From contig NZ_PDDM01000017.1 in assembly GCF_002914585.1 (NCBI RefSeq), positions 1-64,000 on the forward strand: 64,000 nt of DNA. Direction: 5' to 3'. This DNA comes from Pseudanabaena sp. BC1403. Its GTDB lineage: Bacteria; Cyanobacteriota; Cyanobacteriia; Pseudanabaenales; Pseudanabaenaceae. Both the position numbers and the translations under genes were made by a program. A model generated the notes under the pieces. It made no database searches. It was given only the letters and a program-made list of their open reading frames with translations, and was not told the DNA's origin. Numbering within the stretch: position 1 is the stretch's first letter; each line of letters starts with the position of its first letter. Positions 35,045 to 44,033 of the stretch are shown here, in pieces.

Positions 35045-36274
35045 ATGACAAATCAAACTAGACGTTCTAGCACTGCATTACTTGTTGCGGTTAGCTTTAT
35101 TGGTAGCTCTGCTATTCCTTTATTCAGCGCAACCTCTGCATTTGCTCAGACTACGTTTAATGATGTGCCTACAGGATATTGGGCGCAGACTTTTATTCAA
35201 GAGTTAGCATCAAGAGACATTATTAAAGGCTTTCCTGATGGGGGATTTCGTCCAAATGATCCAGTAACAAGAGCACAATTTGCAGCGATGCTGAGCAAAG
35301 CTGTGACAAAATCACCAATTCGAGGTGGTGTAACTTTTGTTGATGTTGCTTCAAGTTATTGGGCAGCTTCAGCTATTCAAACTTCATACACAACTGGTTT
35401 TATGTCTGGCTACCCAGGCAATGTTTTTGAGCCGACCCAAAATATTCCTCGTGTGCAGGTTTTAGTTTCCCTTGCTAATGGCTTAAATTATTCTGCTAGT
35501 CAAGCACCTGAGACAATTCTACAAACCTATGCTGATGCTTCTGGCATCCCTAACTATGCCAGAAATAGTGTAGCTGCGGCTACTGAGAATCGATTGGTGG
35601 TTAATTATCCCAATGTCCAGTTCTTAAACCCTAATCAAACCGCAACTAGAGCCGAAGTTGCAGCCTTTATCTATCAATCTTTGGTACGCTCAGGACAAGC
35701 CAATGCGATCGCTTCTCCTTATATCGTGGGACAGACAACTACGACTCCTCCTGTACAAAATCAAGTCAGAATTCCCGCAGGCAATATAATCGCTGTGCAG
35801 TATTCCAAAGACAAGATTTTGCTTGGGCCTGATGAAAAAGTGCCTTTAGTACTCAATGTGTCACAAAATATTGCTAATTCCCAAGGCACCATTTTGATAC
35901 CTGCTGGTACTCAAGTTGTAGGTGAATTGCGAACTGTTTCAGGTGGCGCTCAGTTTTTTGCCAGCGAACTTGTTTTTGCCAATGGTCAAAGAAAGTCGAT
36001 TAATGGAACTTCTAAAGTTGTTACTACAACCGAGAAAGTTGACAAGGGTGTAAACGTTGGTGGACTTCTACAAAATGCTGCTCTTGGTGCTGCTGCCGCT
36101 GCTGCGATCTCAGCTGTAACAGGTGATCGCGCGATCGCAACTGAGGAAGTACTCGGTGGTGCAGGTGTTGCCGCATTAATCGGTCTATTTTTAGGACGTA
36201 ATAGTGTCACTCTTGCTTCTGTCAATCCTAATACTGACCTAGCCGTAACTTTAAATTCCGATCTTTTGCTATAG
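35045..36274 (+). CDS. SLH-domain envelope protein
   Basis: A 409-residue exported protein: signal peptide (residues 10-35, cleavage near AFAQ), then three S-layer homology repeats (FNDVPTGYWAQTFIQELASR, FVDVASSYWAASAIQTSYTT, and a third around residue 160, with FRPNDPVTRAQFAAML). SLH units bind peptidoglycan. The C-terminal part has a beta-rich segment (IPAGNIIAVQYSKDKILLGP) and a Gly/Ala-rich zipper (AALGAAAAAAISAVTGDRA). It lacks the long OprB barrel. AGGAG lies upstream of the ATG. Likely outer-membrane anchoring to peptidoglycan. Confidence 0.88.
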   Translation: MTNQTRRSSTALLVAVSFIGSSAIPLFSATSAFAQTTFNDVPTGYWAQTFIQELASRDIIKGFPDGGFRPNDPVTRAQFAAMLSKAVTKSPIRGGVTFVDVASSYWAASAIQTSYTTGFMSGYPGNVFEPTQNIPRVQVLVSLANGLNYSASQAPETILQTYADASGIPNYARNSVAAATENRLVVNYPNVQFLNPNQTATRAEVAAFIYQSLVRSGQANAIASPYIVGQTTTTPPVQNQVRIPAGNIIAVQYSKDKILLGPDEKVPLVLNVSQNIANSQGTILIPAGTQVVGELRTVSGGAQFFASELVFANGQRKSINGTSKVVTTTEKVDKGVNVGGLLQNAALGAAAAAAISAVTGDRAIATEEVLGGAGVAALIGLFLGRNSVTLASVNPNTDLAVTLNSDLLL

Positions 36275-36363
36275 ATTCTAAAAATTTGTAGCGAAGCTTA
36301 AAGTGTTAAAGCAATGCCATTGCTATTTAATGTGAGTTCGGGTTAAGCGCTAAAAATTAAAAA

Positions 36364-36409
36364 GCCAAAAAGCAAAAGCCTCGCACAGCGAGGCTTTTGC
36401 TTTTTTGGC
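36364..36409 (+). terminator. SLH gene terminator
   Basis: GCCAAAAAGCAAAAGCCTCGC, ACA loop, complement ending in a T-run; strong intrinsic terminator. Confidence 0.85.
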
Positions 36410-36501
36410 ACTGGAATCTTAAAAAAAATTGAGAACTCGAAATCTTGATCATCACCATTGCAAGACTACCGCGTGCCTACCAATCACCAAGATCTCAAGT
36501 T

Positions 36502-36604
36502 ATACCAATTCACAAAAGTGTGACAACACTTCTGTGAATTAAAAACCAAACCCTGTAAGGGTTTTAAAAACACAAAGTGGCGTAGCCACTTTGTGTTTTG
36601 GTAT
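36502..36604 (+). repeat. 103-bp palindromic element, copy 6
   Basis: Starts ATACCAATTCACAAAAGTGT and ends CACTTTGTGTTTTGGTAT; nearly identical to copy 1. Confidence 0.92.
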
Positions 36605-36705
36605 TATTGGCTAAAAGCTAAAGTCATTTAACGATGAATGAACAAATTCAAAGCTTTTCACTGGTTTTATAGCTCTTATAGCTATGTAAGCTTTGCTTAG
36701 GACAT

Positions 36706-36758
36706 AAACCCAAATTAATAAAGGCGGAGAGAAGCTCCGCCTTTATTAATTTGGGTTT
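36706..36758. repeat. 53-bp perfect hairpin
   Basis: AAACCCAAATTAATAAAGGC.. pairs exactly around AGAAG. It lies between two 103-bp copies. Confidence 0.85.
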
Positions 36759-36781
36759 TGATTTGTCTTAGCTATCTCTGT

Positions 36782-36884
36782 ATACCAATTCACAAAAGTG
36801 TGACAACACTTCTGTGAATTAAAAACCAAACCCTGTAAGGGTTTTAAAAACACAAAATGGCTGCACCACTTTGTGTTTTGGTAT
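36782..36884 (+). repeat. 103-bp palindromic element, copy 7
   Basis: Starts ATACCAATTCACAAAAGTGT and ends CACTTTGTGTTTTGGTAT, direct repeat of copy 6 at 280-bp spacing. Confidence 0.92.
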
Positions 36885-36937
36885 AACTAGAGTGCCTAAA
36901 GCTACAGATGCCGATCGCCTGATCACATTCTTGCAAT

Positions 36938-36967
36938 AAAAAAGCTCCCCTAAAGGGGAGCTTTTTT
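36938..36967 (-). terminator. psbA terminator
   Basis: AAAAAAGCTCCCC, TAAA loop, GGGGAGCTTTTTT, 24 bp beyond the psbA stop. Confidence 0.9.
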
Positions 36968-36991
36968 ATTGGTTTAGACCATCGATAGGAA

Positions 36992-38074
36992 TTAACCGTT
37001 GATAGCAGGAGCAGCCATAGCTACAGGAGCAACATCAACAGCAGCCAAATCGAGAGGGAAGTTGTGAGCATTACGCTCGTGCATTACTTCCATACCCAAG
37101 TTTGCGCGGTTGATTACGTCTGCCCAAGATGGTACTACACGACCTTGGCTATCAGAAATCGATTGGTTGAAGTTGAAACCGTTCAAGTTAAACGCCATGG
37201 TGCTTACGCCCAATGCGGTGAACCAAATGCCAACTACTGGCCATAGGGCTAGGAAGAAGTGCAATTGACGGCTGTTATTGAAAGATGCATATTGGAAGAT
37301 CAAACGTCCGAAGTAGCCGTGAGCTGCAACGATGTTGTAGGTTTCTTCTTCTTGTCCGAATTTGTAGCCTGAGTTTTGGCTTTCGTTTTCGGTGGTTTCA
37401 CGGATCAAGCTGGAGGTTACGAGTGAACCGTGCATTGCACTGAACAATGAACCACCGAACACGCCTGCTACTCCCAACATGTGGAAAGGATGCATCAAGA
37501 TGTTGTGTTCTGCTTGGAATACGATCATGAAGTTGAAAGTACCAGAGATTCCCAAAGGCATACCGTCAGAGAATGATCCTTGTCCGATTGGGTAGATCAA
37601 GAATACTGCGGTTGCTGCTGCTACTGGCGCAGAATATGCTACGGCGATCCAAGGACGCATACCGAGGCGATAGGAAAGTTCCCATTCACGTCCCATGTAG
37701 CAGAAAATGCCAATGAGGAAGTGGAATACTACCAATTGGTAAGGACCACCGTTATATAGCCATTCGTCAAGGCTATCTGCTTCCCAAATGGGGTAAAAGT
37801 GCAAGCCAATCGCATTTGAAGATGGTACGACTGCGCCAGAAATCATGTTGTTGCCGAAAAACAAGCTGCCAGCTACTGGCTCGCGGATTCCGTCAATGTC
37901 TACTGGAGGAGCACCAATGAAGGCGATGATGAAACAAATTGTGGCTGATAGTAAGCAAGGGATCATGATTACGCCGAACCAACCTACATAGAGGCGGTTG
38001 TCGGTGCTGGTGATCCAGTTGCAAAACTGATCCCACAGTGAAGCGCTTTCGCGTCTTTGTACTGCTGTTGTCAT
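36992..38074 (-). CDS. psbA: Photosystem II D1 protein
   Basis: A 360-residue D1 that binds the manganese cluster, P680 and QB. Residue 130 is Glu (YMGRE130WELSY), the form associated with high-light D1 in two-isoform cyanobacteria. Manganese ligands Asp342 and Ala344 are in place, and a 16-residue C-terminal extension after Ala344 would be removed by CtpA. HEVERNA-type [13 protein letters not shown] and the QB loop around Ser264 are normal. Transcribed alone, with a clear terminator. Confidence 0.98.
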   Translation of the reverse strand: MTTAVQRRESASLWDQFCNWITSTDNRLYVGWFGVIMIPCLLSATICFIIAFIGAPPVDIDGIREPVAGSLFFGNNMISGAVVPSSNAIGLHFYPIWEADSLDEWLYNGGPYQLVVFHFLIGIFCYMGREWELSYRLGMRPWIAVAYSAPVAAATAVFLIYPIGQGSFSDGMPLGISGTFNFMIVFQAEHNILMHPFHMLGVAGVFGGSLFSAMHGSLVTSSLIRETTENESQNSGYKFGQEEETYNIVAAHGYFGRLIFQYASFNNSRQLHFFLALWPVVGIWFTALGVSTMAFNLNGFNFNQSISDSQGRVVPSWADVINRANLGMEVMHERNAHNFPLDLAAVDVAPVAMAAPAING

Positions 38075-38230
38075 AATTGCAAATAATCCTTTTGGGAATG
38101 AATAAGATGAAAAAAGTTATATGTAAGCTTTCGCTTATATCAATAGATTAGTTGAAGTATTGAGTAATGTAAATACTTAAATCTTAAATCTATCTATAGA
38201 TAAATGCGATCGCTAACAAGTCCCAATTGT

Positions 38231-39127
38231 TTAGAAATGACCGATCATCTTGACTTCGGTTTCCAGTACCACGCCATCGCGATCACTGATTACAGTTTTA
38301 ATGTGTTGAATGAGACTGAAAATATCACTAGCTTTTGCATTCCCCAGATTAACTATGAAATTAGCATGTAATTCTGAGACTTGGGCATTGCCGATTTGAT
38401 AGCCCTTCAAGCCTGCGTCTTGAATGAGTTTTGCGGCAAATTGAGGCAATGGATTACGAAAAACACTACCGCAGTTTGGCAAATGATAGGGCTGTGTGTG
38501 GTGCCTTACTTTAAGTTTTGCCTCAGTATCCTCTGCGATCGCTACTGGATTACCACCAGCTTGAAATTTAAAGGTTGCTCCTGTGACGATGCTTGATGAT
38601 TTTTGTAAAGACGAGGTTCGGTAGCTGAAATCTAAATCTTGAGGATAAATTAGATGAGTTTTACCAGTTAAGGTTACGGTCTGCACTGAAACCACACAAT
38701 CAGCCGCACAGCCGCCCTGTGCTCCTGCATTCATTACAACCAATCCTCCCACAGTCCCTGGAATACCAACTGCCCATTCAAAGCCTGACCAACCATGGCT
38801 AGCGATTTGCATTGCTAATCGAGCTACAGGTTCTCCTGCCGCAGCAGTAACTTGACCAGAAAGATCTTCAAATTCAATGCCACGTAGGTGTCGAGTGCAA
38901 ACGACCAAACCCGCTAAGCCTTGATCACTGATTAAAAGATTGCTGCCAGCACCAATAATTGTGATTGGTAAATGCAGATCACTTGCCCATGAGAGACTTT
39001 CAGCTAGTTCAGCGGATGAGCGAGGCGAAATGAAGTACTCAGCCGCACCTCCAACTCGCATTGAAGTTAGTCCTGCAAGAGATACATTTGAGCGAATTGA
39101 GTTTTGGATTTGAAGATCGAGTGACAT
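38231..39127 (-). CDS. murB: UDP-N-acetylenolpyruvoylglucosamine reductase
   Basis: A 298-residue FAD enzyme that reduces UDP-GlcNAc-enolpyruvate to UDP-MurNAc. LTSMRVGGAAEYF, the FAD segment IIGAGSNLLISDQGLAGLV, GIPGTVGGLVVMNAGAQGG, LPNCGSVFRNP and a terminal EVKMIG are all present. It lies about 115 bp after murC on the same strand with a long hairpin between them, so co-transcription is likely but may be attenuated. Confidence 0.96.
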   Translation of the reverse strand: MSLDLQIQNSIRSNVSLAGLTSMRVGGAAEYFISPRSSAELAESLSWASDLHLPITIIGAGSNLLISDQGLAGLVVCTRHLRGIEFEDLSGQVTAAAGEPVARLAMQIASHGWSGFEWAVGIPGTVGGLVVMNAGAQGGCAADCVVSVQTVTLTGKTHLIYPQDLDFSYRTSSLQKSSSIVTGATFKFQAGGNPVAIAEDTEAKLKVRHHTQPYHLPNCGSVFRNPLPQFAAKLIQDAGLKGYQIGNAQVSELHANFIVNLGNAKASDIFSLIQHIKTVISDRDGVVLETEVKMIGHF

Positions 39128-39200
39128 TGGCTTAAATCAAAGCTAATTAAGTGACAAAACTGCTTTGCACGTTCTCTTTCGTGGGTTCTCTAATTTAACA

Positions 39201-39255
39201 ATTAACCAATTAAATGTGTGGCATGGCTCCGCCATGCCGCATTTAATTGGTTAAT
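39201..39255. repeat. Hairpin in the murC-murB gap, overlapping murC
   Basis: ATTAACCAATTAAATG..GGCATGG, CTCC loop, complement. The right arm extends 13 bp into the murC coding sequence, so the palindrome forms the codons for its last residues (QELTN). Confidence 0.8.
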
Positions 39256-40613
39256 TCTTGGATGGTTGGCGCGATCGCCTGATTAAGATTGCCCGCACCA
39301 AGAAATACAGCTAGATCGCCCGACTGCAAATTTTTCACTAAGAATGATTGGACATCTTTGAGGGTTGGTAAATAATGCACTTGATCTTGTACCGAGGCGA
39401 TCGCTTCAGAAACTTGTAGACCTGTGATCTTGCCATCATTGAGTTCACTAGCAGCGTAGATATCAGTGACAATCACCATGTCGGCATCGGTGAAGGAATG
39501 ACTAAATTCTGCTAAGAATCTTTGGGTGCGACTGTATCGGTGTGGCTGAAAAATCGCAACTACACGACTAGTCGTATTTTGTTGTCTTGCTGAAGCAAGG
39601 GTCGCAATAATTTCGCTAGGGTGATGGGCATAGTCATCAACAAAAGTAATCCCGTTCTGCACGCCTTTAATCTCAAAGCGGCGACTAGCCCCAACAAAAT
39701 CAGGTAAAGCATCGGCGATCGCTTGCCACTCAACACCAACATAACGTGCTACTGCGATCGCAGCGAGAACATTGCTGAGATTATGCTTACCAAGCAAACC
39801 CACTGAAATTCTGCCTAAAGTTTTACCACGTTCGATTACTAAGGCTTGTGTGTCTGAAGGCGTGTAATTCACTTCCGACACCATATAGTCTGCGGTTGGG
39901 TCATGCAAACTATAGGTAATATCTGAATGAATAAATTCCTTTACTGTTGGACAATCAATGCAGCCAACGACAATTTCACAACGTTTTGCAAAAGTCTGGA
40001 AGATTTCAACTACCTGTTCAAGGTTGTGATAGTGATCAGGGTGGTCTAGTTCAATATTGGTAATAATGCCAATATGCGATAAGAATTTCACTAAAGTACC
40101 ATCGGACTCATCGGCTTCAGCAACTAGATATTTGCCTTGCCCCAAACGCGCATTTCCCTGCCAAGCGCTTACTTCCCCGCCAATGATAATACTGGGGTCA
40201 AGTCCTGCTTTGAGCAATAAAAAGCCGACTAAGCTACTAGTTGTTGTTTTGCCGTGAGTACCAGCAACCGAGATCGCCTGAAATTGTTCGATCAATGCTG
40301 CTAATAAATCCGAACGATGCAAAATTGGTAAGCCGTTTGCCTGAGCTACCTGAAACTCAGGGTTTTGTTGATTGATAGCTGTGGAACATACAACCTGAGG
40401 TGCATTTGTCAGATTGATGTTGTCCGCATGATGCCCTTGAAAAATTTTTACACCCAGAGCCTGTAGTTTTTGAGTGATGCGATTGCTACTAAGATCCGAG
40501 CCAGATACCGTAAATCCTTGCTTCGCTAAAATATAGGCGATCGCCGACATCCCGATCCCGCCAATACCCACAAAATGAAACGGTCTACCGCTGAAATCAA
40601 CTGGATTCAGCAT
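39243..40613 (-). CDS. murC: UDP-N-acetylmuramate--L-alanine ligase
   Basis: A 456-residue Mur ligase adding L-Ala to UDP-MurNAc. HFVGIGGIGMSAIAYILA (nucleotide-sugar binding), the ATP loop VAGTHGKTTTSSLVG, EADESDGTL, NIELDHPDHY, LLGKHNLSNVLAAIAVA and DDYAHHPSEI are diagnostic. First of the murC-murB pair. The final codons fall in a palindrome. The length is normal. Confidence 0.97.
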   Translation of the reverse strand: MLNPVDFSGRPFHFVGIGGIGMSAIAYILAKQGFTVSGSDLSSNRITQKLQALGVKIFQGHHADNINLTNAPQVVCSTAINQQNPEFQVAQANGLPILHRSDLLAALIEQFQAISVAGTHGKTTTSSLVGFLLLKAGLDPSIIIGGEVSAWQGNARLGQGKYLVAEADESDGTLVKFLSHIGIITNIELDHPDHYHNLEQVVEIFQTFAKRCEIVVGCIDCPTVKEFIHSDITYSLHDPTADYMVSEVNYTPSDTQALVIERGKTLGRISVGLLGKHNLSNVLAAIAVARYVGVEWQAIADALPDFVGASRRFEIKGVQNGITFVDDYAHHPSEIIATLASARQQNTTSRVVAIFQPHRYSRTQRFLAEFSHSFTDADMVIVTDIYAASELNDGKITGLQVSEAIASVQDQVHYLPTLKDVQSFLVKNLQSGDLAVFLGAGNLNQAIAPTIQELTN

Positions 40614-40653
40614 TTATACTTCTTACCTACCAAATAACGAGCCTAATAATAAC

Positions 40654-40690
40654 AGATCAAAAGGTGACGCGAAGCAACACCTTTTGATCT
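40654..40690. terminator. Hairpin overlapping the crp-like stop
   Basis: AGATCAAAAGGTG, eleven-base loop, CACCTTTTGATCT; the right arm reaches the stop codon of the following gene at 40689. Confidence 0.75.
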
Positions 40691-41381
40691 AAACCATCAA
40701 AGATTCTAAGCCTTCAGGGTTGAGTATGCAAAGCACATCGCGATCGGGAATACGCTGAATTAAATTTTTGCGCTCTAGTTTTCCCAGTACACGAGTGACA
40801 GTCTCTCTTGCTAACCCACTTAGACTACTAAGCTCGCGATGGGGCAAATTAGGGATTTCTAGACCACCACTGACTTTTGTACCTTGTCCCTCGGCTAGAA
40901 ACAGCAGGACATCGGCAACACGAGAAGTACTATCAGCCTCTCGTAATCGTAACCGCCGATTAACTTGACGTAAGCGCTTTGCCATCAGCCTTGCTAAATG
41001 GATTCCCGCAGTAGGCTCTGTTTCAATCAGATGAACAAAATCTGGAGCCGGGAGGCTACCGATAGTTGTCGGCGTAAGCGTAATCACATCAGTGGATCTT
41101 GGCACTTGATCAAGAGGAGCCATTTCGCCGAACATCTCGCCAAAGCCTAGGATATTTAGAGTGATTTCTTTGCCATCGAGGTTATAGGTGCGAATTTTTG
41201 CCCAACCTTCTAATATGAAATAAACTGAGTTGCCCCAATCGTTTTCCAACAAAATTACTTGATCGGCTGGATGGCTGCGCGTGACCATGTGAGCTGTTGC
41301 CCTAATTACGGCTTCATCAGGTAACCCCAAAAAGAATGGGGCAGACATAATTTTTTGCTGAAGATCAGTTCCATCCCGCAT
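40689..41381 (-). CDS. Crp/Fnr-family regulator, SYCRP1-like
   Basis: A 230-residue regulator. In the effector domain FGEMAPLDQVPRSTDV keeps the GE and RS residues of the cAMP phosphate-binding cassette, so it may bind cAMP like SYCRP1. The winged helix has HRELSSLSGLARETVTRVLGKLERK, with the RETVTR recognition segment of CRP type. SYCRP1 controls pilus and motility genes in Synechocystis; such a role here is by analogy. It lacks NtcA's signature. A hairpin overlaps its stop. Confidence 0.82.
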   Translation of the reverse strand: MRDGTDLQQKIMSAPFFLGLPDEAVIRATAHMVTRSHPADQVILLENDWGNSVYFILEGWAKIRTYNLDGKEITLNILGFGEMFGEMAPLDQVPRSTDVITLTPTTIGSLPAPDFVHLIETEPTAGIHLARLMAKRLRQVNRRLRLREADSTSRVADVLLFLAEGQGTKVSGGLEIPNLPHRELSSLSGLARETVTRVLGKLERKNLIQRIPDRDVLCILNPEGLESLMV

Positions 41382-41671
41382 AGTGGCTGCTCGTATTTCT
41401 TGAAGATTTGTTGTAAGTAATCACTCTATCCGAGTTTGTGGCGATAGGTACTGCCATAAGCACAATGACTTATAGCAATTTCTGATCAAGCCCGAGCTTA
41501 CAGCAACTTGCAATTAAGAAAACTACAAAATTTTTGTTGAAAGATTTGGAGAAAAGCTTTTACAACTAAGTTTTAGACAAAAGCCCACTAAATTTTTTGC
41601 AAAAGCCAGTGAAGCAAGACCTTAACAAAAATTTTGTTTTTCATCTCAGTACAAAGCTACATTCGGATAGC

Positions 41672-42181
41672 TTAATTTAAATTTCCAAGCAATTTATGTA
41701 GTCTTAATGCCAAAGATTTAATGATTCCGTTTGGATAAGAGTCTTCGTGAGGAACGATAGAGGCTTCGATATCAGCTACAACATCTGGAGGCAAATCTAG
41801 TATTCTGACTAACCTTTGATAAGCTGCGGCTTCATCAAGATTGATCATTGGTTCATTAGGATTGCGCCGACTAGCTTGGATTACTTGATATCCAAGTCTG
41901 AGAGTCATTTTGCGATCTTCAACACTTTTGATGTTTGGCACAACTTCTTCAAGAGGAATATTTTGCCCTAAGTAATCCTTAAGCCTAGTTTTTAGATCAC
42001 TACGCTCTTTTTCAGTTTTGGCAAATAACATTGCAAATTCATCAAGCATCAGCCGAATTTCATCAGGCTCAAGTTTTCCATCAGCCCAAGCCATTGCAGC
42101 TACAGCACGAAGCATATCCATCTGACGAGGACTAATCGGAGGGGGAAGTTCTTGAGGTGTCATAGATTTACCCTTAGCCAA
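41672..42181 (-). CDS. TerB-like protein
   Basis: A 169-residue helical protein. QMDMLRAVAAMAWADGKLEPDEIRLMLDEF contains the ADGxxxxxE metal-binding pattern of TerB/DUF533 proteins. The N-terminus (MAKGKSMTPQELPPPIS) has a second Met7 that may be the true start. TerB proteins are linked to tellurite and phage or stress responses; no other ter gene is near. The upstream minus-strand neighbour is unknown. Confidence 0.72.
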   Translation of the reverse strand: MAKGKSMTPQELPPPISPRQMDMLRAVAAMAWADGKLEPDEIRLMLDEFAMLFAKTEKERSDLKTRLKDYLGQNIPLEEVVPNIKSVEDRKMTLRLGYQVIQASRRNPNEPMINLDEAAAYQRLVRILDLPPDVVADIEASIVPHEDSYPNGIIKSLALRLHKLLGNLN

Positions 42182-42280
42182 GTTTATTTGCCAAATATGA
42201 ACAAATCATAGGCTAGTTTTTATGAAAATATGTCTTACTTTATTAATGTTTATAGCTAAGCTTTCTTAACGTGCTTGTAT

Positions 42281-42315
42281 AGCGATGAGGCGAAGCTTTG
42301 CTCCGCCTCATCGCT
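42281..42315. terminator. Hairpin downstream of the 42317 gene
   Basis: AGCGATGAGGCG, loop AAGCTTTGCTC, CGCCTCATCGCT, adjoining the stop codon. Confidence 0.75.
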
Positions 42316-42316
42316 T

Positions 42317-42841
42317 CTATGGCTTGACTAGCTTTTGTTTAAGTAAATCAACATTTACAGAGCTTAAATCAATTTGAATTTCTAAGCGTTGGGTTTCGTC
42401 ACGAAATAGTAATACTGCATCACCATTTGGCTGAATAATGCAGCCAAACTGAGGATCGCTGACTTGAGTTTTTTGGTAGACGATCTTGGGTAGGGTAATG
42501 CGGATTTGATAGCTTCGACCTGACGATGGCAGAATGTCTAGCTGTTGATTAAATAGATTGAGTTGGAGATATCCGACGGAGATATTGCGTTCGTCTGGGC
42601 TATTGGGCTTATACCAATAGAGAGTGATGCCGCGTAAGCTTGGTGTTTGAATCGCAAAAGTTTCATCGAGTGCCTGTTTATTCCAGACGATCGCATTGCG
42701 ATCGCTATTCTCGGTCAAGGGGCGTTGTTGCCAGATGATTTCTTGCCCCGCTAAAGATGTCCACCATTGGGCGATACGGGCAAGATTGGCTTCAGCATCG
42801 GGTTCGGTGCTGCCAAGTGTCCAAGTAATGGTTGAGTCCAT
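42317..42841 (-). CDS. Unrecognised soluble protein
   Basis: Not recognised. The 174 residues have no membrane segment and no obvious motif. It looks beta-rich (GITLYWYKPNS, GYLQLNLFNQQLDILPSS) with a tryptophan-rich start (TITWTLGSTEP, WWTSLAG). The strong coding pattern and the abutting hairpin argue it is real. Transcribed alone from the minus strand, divergent from tatA. Confidence 0.7.
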   Translation of the reverse strand: MDSTITWTLGSTEPDAEANLARIAQWWTSLAGQEIIWQQRPLTENSDRNAIVWNKQALDETFAIQTPSLRGITLYWYKPNSPDERNISVGYLQLNLFNQQLDILPSSGRSYQIRITLPKIVYQKTQVSDPQFGCIIQPNGDAVLLFRDETQRLEIQIDLSSVNVDLLKQKLVKP

Positions 42842-42980
42842 TATTTTTTAGTACTTGTTAGATTTACTTGTAAATTCTTTATAGCTTACTGCTTTTGAAT
42901 ACACTCAGAAAGTTCAGTTAGCTTATACTTGCTGAAACAATAGAAGCATGTTCAGATACGTTTTAGGAGATCGAAGTTAA

Positions 42981-43148
42981 ATGTTTGGAATTGGCTGGCC
43001 AGAAGTAATTGTGATTTCGCTTGTGGGTGTAGCAATTTTTGGGGCAAAGCGAATCCCTGAAATTGGTCGCAGTGTGGGACAAGCACTACGGGGCTTCCAA
43101 GATGAAGTAAAGGGTAATGGCGAACCTGATGAATTAGATTCTAAGTAG
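42981..43148 (+). CDS. tatA: Twin-arginine translocase subunit TatA/E
   Basis: A 55-residue TatA-family protein: MFGIGWPEVIVISLVGVAIF then GAKRIPEIGRSVGQALRGFQ and a short acidic tail. The N-terminal helix, the FG hinge (IFGAKRIPEIGR) and the amphipathic helix are the defining features; TatA forms the pore for folded Tat substrates. TAGGAGATCG precedes the start. Too short for routine ORF calling. A terminator with a T-run follows. The gene may interest readers because the 7648 product has a Tat-like signal. Confidence 0.93.
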   Translation: MFGIGWPEVIVISLVGVAIFGAKRIPEIGRSVGQALRGFQDEVKGNGEPDELDSK

Positions 43149-43154
43149 CTAAGA

Positions 43155-43201
43155 ACCCAAAATCTATACTGCCCGTGTAGCGGGCAGTATAGATTTTGGG
43201 T
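43155..43201 (+). terminator. tatA terminator
   Basis: ACCCAAAATCTATACTGCCCG, TGTAG loop, exact complement, then a T-rich run. Confidence 0.85.
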
Positions 43202-43302
43202 CTATTTTTTTAATCATGCTCAATTACGTAAAGATAGCTAAATTAAAAAAAGTATCAGTTCAAAGTCCTAACTTTACCTAACTTTATCTGTAATATGAAT
43301 TT

Positions 43303-43339
43303 CTTGTTAAAAGTAATGCTTGGCATTACTTTTAACAAG
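43303..43339. repeat. Hairpin inside the tsaE 3' end
   Basis: CTTGTTAAAAGTAATGC, a TTG loop and the complement. The tsaE stop lies at 43307, so most of the palindrome forms the last codons of tsaE. Confidence 0.8.
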
Positions 43340-43900
43340 GGTCTTGGTTTCGTCTTCAGCACAAAGTGCTGTCAGAATATCAATATAGGTTTCGCCTTGA
43401 GCGATTAGATGGATAAGGCGAGCTTCAGACAAGACTTCTAGATCATCTTCTAAATTTAAGTCAAGATTTTTTGTCTCTTCTTTATTTTTTGAGCTCATTG
43501 GTACTGAGAGATTAATCTTGAGATGGTTGGGCGGAATTTTAACCAGTTTGCTTGCCCACTCGATCGCCACCACACCGAGAGGAAAATCTTCACCACGCCA
43601 ATATTCTTCTAAATGTAAGCTGGGAATTTGAGACGGCTCTAGGCGGTAAAGATCAATGTGATAAAGTGGCAAGCGACCTTCGGTATATTCATCGATTAGC
43701 GTAAATGTTGGGCTAGTAATTGTAGTGCTAATGCCGAGTGCGCTGCCAAAGGCTTGCATAAAAGTGGTTTTGCCACTGCCGAGATTGCCTTCGAGCAGGA
43801 TAATTGTACCTGTAGTCACAAACTGAGCAAGTTGGGTAGCGATCGCTTGCGTCACACCAAGATTATCGGCATAAATCTCAATCTTTACAGTCTCAGTCAT
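43307..43900 (-). CDS. tsaE: TsaE, tRNA t6A biosynthesis ATPase
   Basis: A 197-residue YjeE-fold ATPase, part of the TsaBDE complex for N6-threonylcarbamoyl-adenosine in tRNA. The Walker A is GNLGSGKT (38-45), with TSPTFTLIDEY and YHIDLYRLE following and AIEWASKLVKIPPNHL. About 40 residues longer at the C-terminus than typical TsaE: an acidic segment plus a tail that ends KSNAKHYF. The tail lies in a palindrome, so read-through of a former stop may have lengthened it. Confidence 0.9.
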   Translation of the reverse strand: MTETVKIEIYADNLGVTQAIATQLAQFVTTGTIILLEGNLGSGKTTFMQAFGSALGISTTITSPTFTLIDEYTEGRLPLYHIDLYRLEPSQIPSLHLEEYWRGEDFPLGVVAIEWASKLVKIPPNHLKINLSVPMSSKNKEETKNLDLNLEDDLEVLSEARLIHLIAQGETYIDILTALCAEDETKTLVKSNAKHYF

Positions 43901-44033
43901 AATTCGGGTAAACTTTTGTACTAGGTGAAGAGTCTGGTCATGGCTGAATGGTTAGCAACGACTAACCATGATTAAATACTTCGTAACCTTGTTTTGTTTT
44001 TATATTATTGAGCTAATTTCGGCAAAGTTTTTT

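Larger units (their letters stand above)
36275..36991. other. 717-bp spacer, repeat-dense
   Basis: The gap between the convergent SLH and psbA genes. It holds an intrinsic terminator (36364-36409), two 103-bp copies (36502, 36782), a GC-rich hairpin between them (36706-36758) and the psbA terminator (36938-36967). No gene is seen. Confidence 0.7.

Noticed and set aside
40689-41381. NtcA as identity of the Crp-type regulator
   Set aside because: The effector domain has the GE..RS cAMP cassette and RETVTR helix; NtcA's characteristic N-terminus and 2-oxoglutarate site pattern are absent.
43968-44033. Hydrophobic N-terminal extension of MoaC
   Set aside because: Not found in MoaC; internal ATG at 44034 gives the normal length.
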